8,947 bases of DNA, taken from an uncultured delta proteobacterium. GTDB taxonomy: Bacteria > Myxococcota_A > Bradymonadia > REDH01. Under the pieces are notes generated by a model. That model did not search any database. It was not told the DNA's origin and worked only from the letters and a program-made list of their open reading frames with translations. Below, one piece after another: positions 6,169 to 8,947 of this stretch; position 1 is the stretch's first letter; each line of letters starts with the position of its first letter. The stretch is taken from contig CAIQPA010000644.1 of the NCBI GenBank assembly GCA_903873545.1, positions 1-8,947 on the forward strand, in the 5' to 3' direction. The position numbers were made by a program, and so were the translations under genes.

Positions 6169-7806
6169 TTGAAGATCCTCGCAGCGCAACTCAATCCGCG
6201 GGTCGGAGACCTTACCCACAACACCGACCGCATCCTCGCGGCCCTCGACCTCGCTCGCACCTCCGGCGCCGACCTCGTCGTCACCCCCGAACTCGCGCTC
6301 ACAGGCTACCCGCCACGCGATCTCCTCGACCGCCCCAGGCTTCACGAGGCGGTCGCCGAGGCGCTCCTCACACTCACCCGCGCCACACGCGGTGGGCCGG
6401 CTCTCCTCGTCGGGCTCCCGCTCCCCCACCAGAGCAGACCCCACCAGTACCAGAACGCAGCACTCCTCATCGAAGACGGACGACTGCTCGCCAGACACAA
6501 CAAGCTCCTGCTGCCCTCCTATGACGTCTTCGATGAGGCCAGACACTTCCTGCCCGGAGACGCTCTCACAGCCGTCAGCTTTCGCGGCAGAACACTCCTG
6601 CTCTCCATCTGCGAAGACCTCTGGGCCTGCGACGACCCCAAACTCCGAGCCCGCTACGGCTACGACCCACTCGACGACGCCCAGCCCGCCGACCTCCTCA
6701 TCAACCTCTCCGCAAGCCCCTTCGCCCACGGCAAGCTTGAGCGCCGACGCTCCACCCTGGCTGCCGCCGCCGCCAAGCTCCAGACCCCCATCCTCTACCT
6801 CAACCAGGTAGGCGCGAACGACGAACTCATCTTCGACGGAAACAGCCTCCTCATGCTCCCAGACGGCCGCGCAAAACAGCTCGCGCCTGCCTTCCTCGAG
6901 GCCTCCAACACCTTCGACCTCGACCGCCTCGACGAGACCCCAGACCTGGCCGACGCCGACCCCGTCGACCTCACCCTCCAGGCACTCGTCACAGGCATCC
7001 GCGACTACTTTCATAAGTCGGGCTTCTCGCGCGCTCTCCTCGGCCTCTCCGGCGGCATCGACTCCGCCCTCACCGCAGCGCTCGCCGTCCGCGCGCTCGG
7101 ACCGGACAGTGTCATCGGGCTCCTCATGCCCAGCCAGTTCTCCTCGCAAGGCTCCCTCGACGATGCCACCGCGCTCGCGCAGAACCTCGGCATCAAGACC
7201 CACACCATCCCCATTGAGCCCGCCTTCGTCGCGCTCCGCGACACCCTGAGGCCCTCCTTCGAGAACCAGACCCACGGCCTCACCGAAGAGAACCTCCAGG
7301 CCCGCATCCGCGGCATCCTCCTGATGGCCCACGCAAACCACCAGAACGCCCTCCTGCTGACCACAGGCAACAAGTCTGAGCTCGCTGTCGGCTACTGCAC
7401 CCTCTACGGCGACATGTGTGGCGCGCTCGCGCCCATCGCAGACCTCACCAAGGGACGCGTCTGGCAGCTCGCGCGACACCTCAACCGCGACGGCATCCTC
7501 ATCCCCGTCAACTCCATCGAAAAGCCACCCAGCGCCGAGCTACGCGAGAACCAGACCGACCAGGACTCGCTCCCGCCCTACGAGATCCTCGACCTCCTCG
7601 TCGAGGCCTACGTCGAGCTCGAACAGGCGCCCGAAGACCTCATCCGAAATGGCTTTGATCCCGACACCGTCGCACGCGTCACGCGGCTGATCGACCTCAG
7701 CGAACACAAGCGTCGGCAGACACCTCCCGTGCTCCGCGTCACCGAAAAGGCCTTCGGTACCGGCCGCCGCTATCCCATCGCAGCGGCACCCGTAGCCAAA
7801 CTCTAG
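6169..7806 (+). CDS. nadE: Glutamine-dependent NAD+ synthetase NadE
   Basis: A complete 545-residue two-domain enzyme that makes NAD+ from deamido-NAD+ (NaAD), ATP and glutamine, the last step of NAD synthesis in the cytoplasm. The N-terminal nitrilase-fold glutaminase domain (about 1-250) has all three catalytic residues: Glu41 in 'TPELALTGYPPRDL', Lys112 in 'HNKLLLPSYDVFDE' and Cys148 in 'LLSICEDLW'. The C-terminal synthetase domain (about 265-545) has the PP-loop 'LSGGIDSALTAALAV' (293-307), 'MPSQFSSQGSLDDA' (320-333), 'TTGNKSELAVGYCTLYGDMCG' split around 398-418, and 'KPPSAELRENQTDQDSLPPYE' around 452-472. Length and order are normal for the family. The TTG at 6169 is chosen because only it yields the conserved opening 'MKILAAQLNPRVGDL'; no clear Shine-Dalgarno precedes it. 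The gene is divergent from the repeat-protein gene, and its TAG overlaps the TAG of the convergent recD2-like gene. Confidence 0.97.
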   Translation: MKILAAQLNPRVGDLTHNTDRILAALDLARTSGADLVVTPELALTGYPPRDLLDRPRLHEAVAEALLTLTRATRGGPALLVGLPLPHQSRPHQYQNAALLIEDGRLLARHNKLLLPSYDVFDEARHFLPGDALTAVSFRGRTLLLSICEDLWACDDPKLRARYGYDPLDDAQPADLLINLSASPFAHGKLERRRSTLAAAAAKLQTPILYLNQVGANDELIFDGNSLLMLPDGRAKQLAPAFLEASNTFDLDRLDETPDLADADPVDLTLQALVTGIRDYFHKSGFSRALLGLSGGIDSALTAALAVRALGPDSVIGLLMPSQFSSQGSLDDATALAQNLGIKTHTIPIEPAFVALRDTLRPSFENQTHGLTEENLQARIRGILLMAHANHQNALLLTTGNKSELAVGYCTLYGDMCGALAPIADLTKGRVWQLARHLNRDGILIPVNSIEKPPSAELRENQTDQDSLPPYEILDLLVEAYVELEQAPEDLIRNGFDPDTVARVTRLIDLSEHKRRQTPPVLRVTEKAFGTGRRYPIAAAPVAKL

Positions 7807-8947
7807 CCGCGCAGCCGCTGAACCCGCGACGACAGAAGCGTCATGCGCGCCCGCCCCTGCACATCCTCTGCCGCCATCTTGAAGGCGCGCGACTGGCCCA
7901 CCAACACCAGCAGCCTCCGAGCGCGCGTCACCGCCGTGTAGAGAATCGAGCGACTCAACATCCGGAAGTGATGGTTGGTCAGCACCAGCACCACCGCCTC
8001 AAACTCCGACCCCTGAGACTTGTGGACGGAGATCGCATAGGCCAACTCCAGATCGCGCAGCGTCTCCCCGCCGTAGCCCACCTCGCGACCCTCAAAATCC
8101 ACACGGATGCGCTGCGCTCCCTCCTGCACCTCCGTGACAACGCCGATGTCACCGTTGAACACCTCAAGGTCGTAGTCGTTACGCGTCTGAATCACCCGAT
8201 CGCCCACGTTCGGCCGAATCGGGCCACCCTCCACGCCGCTGCCGCCCGTGAGCCGCGCCTGCAGTGCCCGATTGAGCGCCTCCGAACCTGCAGCCCCTCC
8301 ATGCATCGGAACCAGCACCTGGATGTCGCGCGAGGGACGCAGCGCAAACCGCTTCGGAATCCGCTCCGTCACCACACGGCCAACCACGTCGACCACCGCC
8401 TCGGCGTCAGACGCCTCAATGAAGAACACATCGCTCGACGGCCCGTTCTCCACAGTCTCCCAGCGCCCTGCTCGAACCGCGTGCGCCACCTCTAGAATCC
8501 GCGACCCCTCGCTCTGACGGAACACCTGTGTGAGCCGAGACACGGGTGCAGCCCCGGACCGGATCAGCGCCCCAAGCACGTCGCCGGGCCCGACCGACGG
8601 CAACTGCTCCTCATCGCCCACAAGCACCAGCTGGCTCTCCGGTCCGATTGCCTCCAGAAGCGCAACCGCGAGCGCGGTGTCGAGCATACTCGCCTCGTCC
8701 ACCACAACGACGGACGCCTCGATCGCCAGCCCGCGGCCACGCAGAAACCTCCCCGTGCGCGGGTCGAACTCCAGCAGGCGATGCACCGTCTTCGCAACGA
8801 TGCCCGTCGCCTCCTGCATCCGGCGCGCCGCCCGTCCGGTCGGCGCCGCCAGCGCAACCTGGCCCCCGGCGCGCAACACCTGCTCTGCGAAGGTCCGCAC
8901 GATCGTCGTCTTGCCCGTCCCAGGACCGCCCGTCAGCACCGCAAGAC
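7803..8947 (-). CDS. recD2: RecD2-type SF1 DNA helicase (N-terminus beyond window)
   Basis: The C-terminal 380 or so residues of a RecD/RecD2 family helicase; the reading frame runs off the right edge, and the GTG at 8939 lies inside the Walker A strand, so it is not the true start. RecD2 is a 5'-3' superfamily 1B helicase in DNA repair and replication-stress tolerance. Motifs, numbered from 8939: I 'TGGPGTGKT' (3-11), Ia 'AAPTGRAARRM' (31-41), II 'VVVDEASMLD' (78-87), III 'LVLVGDEEQLPSVGPGDVL' (104-122), IV 'LTQVFRQSEGS' (136-146), then the C-terminal 'GDRVIQTRNDYDLEVFNGDIG' region around 246-266, V 'AYAISVHKSQGSEFE' (300-314) and VI 'YTAVTRARRLLVLVG' (334-348). RecD2 proteins are usually over 700 residues with an N-terminal helix-hairpin-helix region, so roughly half is missing from view. 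The absence of recB/recC in the visible part fits stand-alone RecD2, but exodeoxyribonuclease V RecD cannot be formally excluded. Confidence 0.92.
   Translation of the reverse strand, partial: LAVLTGGPGTGKTTIVRTFAEQVLRAGGQVALAAPTGRAARRMQEATGIVAKTVHRLLEFDPRTGRFLRGRGLAIEASVVVVDEASMLDTALAVALLEAIGPESQLVLVGDEEQLPSVGPGDVLGALIRSGAAPVSRLTQVFRQSEGSRILEVAHAVRAGRWETVENGPSSDVFFIEASDAEAVVDVVGRVVTERIPKRFALRPSRDIQVLVPMHGGAAGSEALNRALQARLTGGSGVEGGPIRPNVGDRVIQTRNDYDLEVFNGDIGVVTEVQEGAQRIRVDFEGREVGYGGETLRDLELAYAISVHKSQGSEFEAVVLVLTNHHFRMLSRSILYTAVTRARRLLVLVGQSRAFKMAAEDVQGRARMTLLSSRVQRLRG

Noticed and set aside
6163..7479. 438-codon open frame on the minus strand
   Set aside because: It is antisense to nadE, whose catalytic residues are all identified; its Glu/Gly/Val-rich low-complexity product is the expected mirror of C-rich nadE codons.

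Overview
This is a gene-dense, high-GC bacterial window with six protein-coding genes and almost no intergenic DNA. I found no rRNA, tRNA, CRISPR array, insertion sequence or phage gene. The cell is Gram-negative: it encodes a TamB-type outer-membrane biogenesis protein, a lipoprotein and a secreted periplasmic-type protein. The Asp-rich 'D-x-D-x-D-G' repeat protein, the high GC and the poorly conserved lipoprotein fit the former Deltaproteobacteria (Myxococcota/Bradymonadota-like lineages). That placement is inference and weak.

Layout. (1) 1-3324, minus strand: the first 1108 codons of a very large TamB/AsmA-like protein whose C-terminus lies left of the window. (2) 3283-4539, plus strand: a predicted lipoprotein whose C-terminal half looks like a calcineurin-type metallophosphoesterase that has lost nearly all its metal ligands; its likely start overlaps the start of the TamB gene. 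(3) 4554-5429, minus: a protein with two universal-stress-protein-like domains in tandem. (4) 5464-6054, minus: an exported protein made of about six Asp-rich repeats of 24-25 residues, probably upstream of gene 3 in one operon. (5) 6055-6168: the only real intergenic stretch, a divergent control region with candidate promoters and a 6-bp inverted repeat. (6) 6169-7806, plus: complete glutamine-dependent NAD+ synthetase NadE, with a TTG start. (7) 7803-8947, minus: the helicase core of a RecD2-type SF1 helicase, N-terminus cut off by the right edge.

How they fit together. TamB, the pseudo-phosphoesterase lipoprotein and the repeat protein are all predicted envelope proteins, so the left two thirds of the window is an envelope neighbourhood. 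NadE and RecD2 are housekeeping enzymes for NAD synthesis and DNA repair. Both convergent junctions are essentially spacer-free: 14 bp at 4540-4553, and overlapping stop codons inside one CTAG at 7803-7806. The plus strand is C-rich throughout, whichever strand is coding, so plus-strand genes use mostly NNC codons and minus-strand genes mostly NNG codons. That asymmetry produces long meaningless antisense ORFs across the window.

The observations most worth a second look are the degenerate phosphoesterase lipoprotein, its overlapping divergent start with the TamB gene, and the repeat-built periplasmic protein. I see no convincing new multi-gene system.
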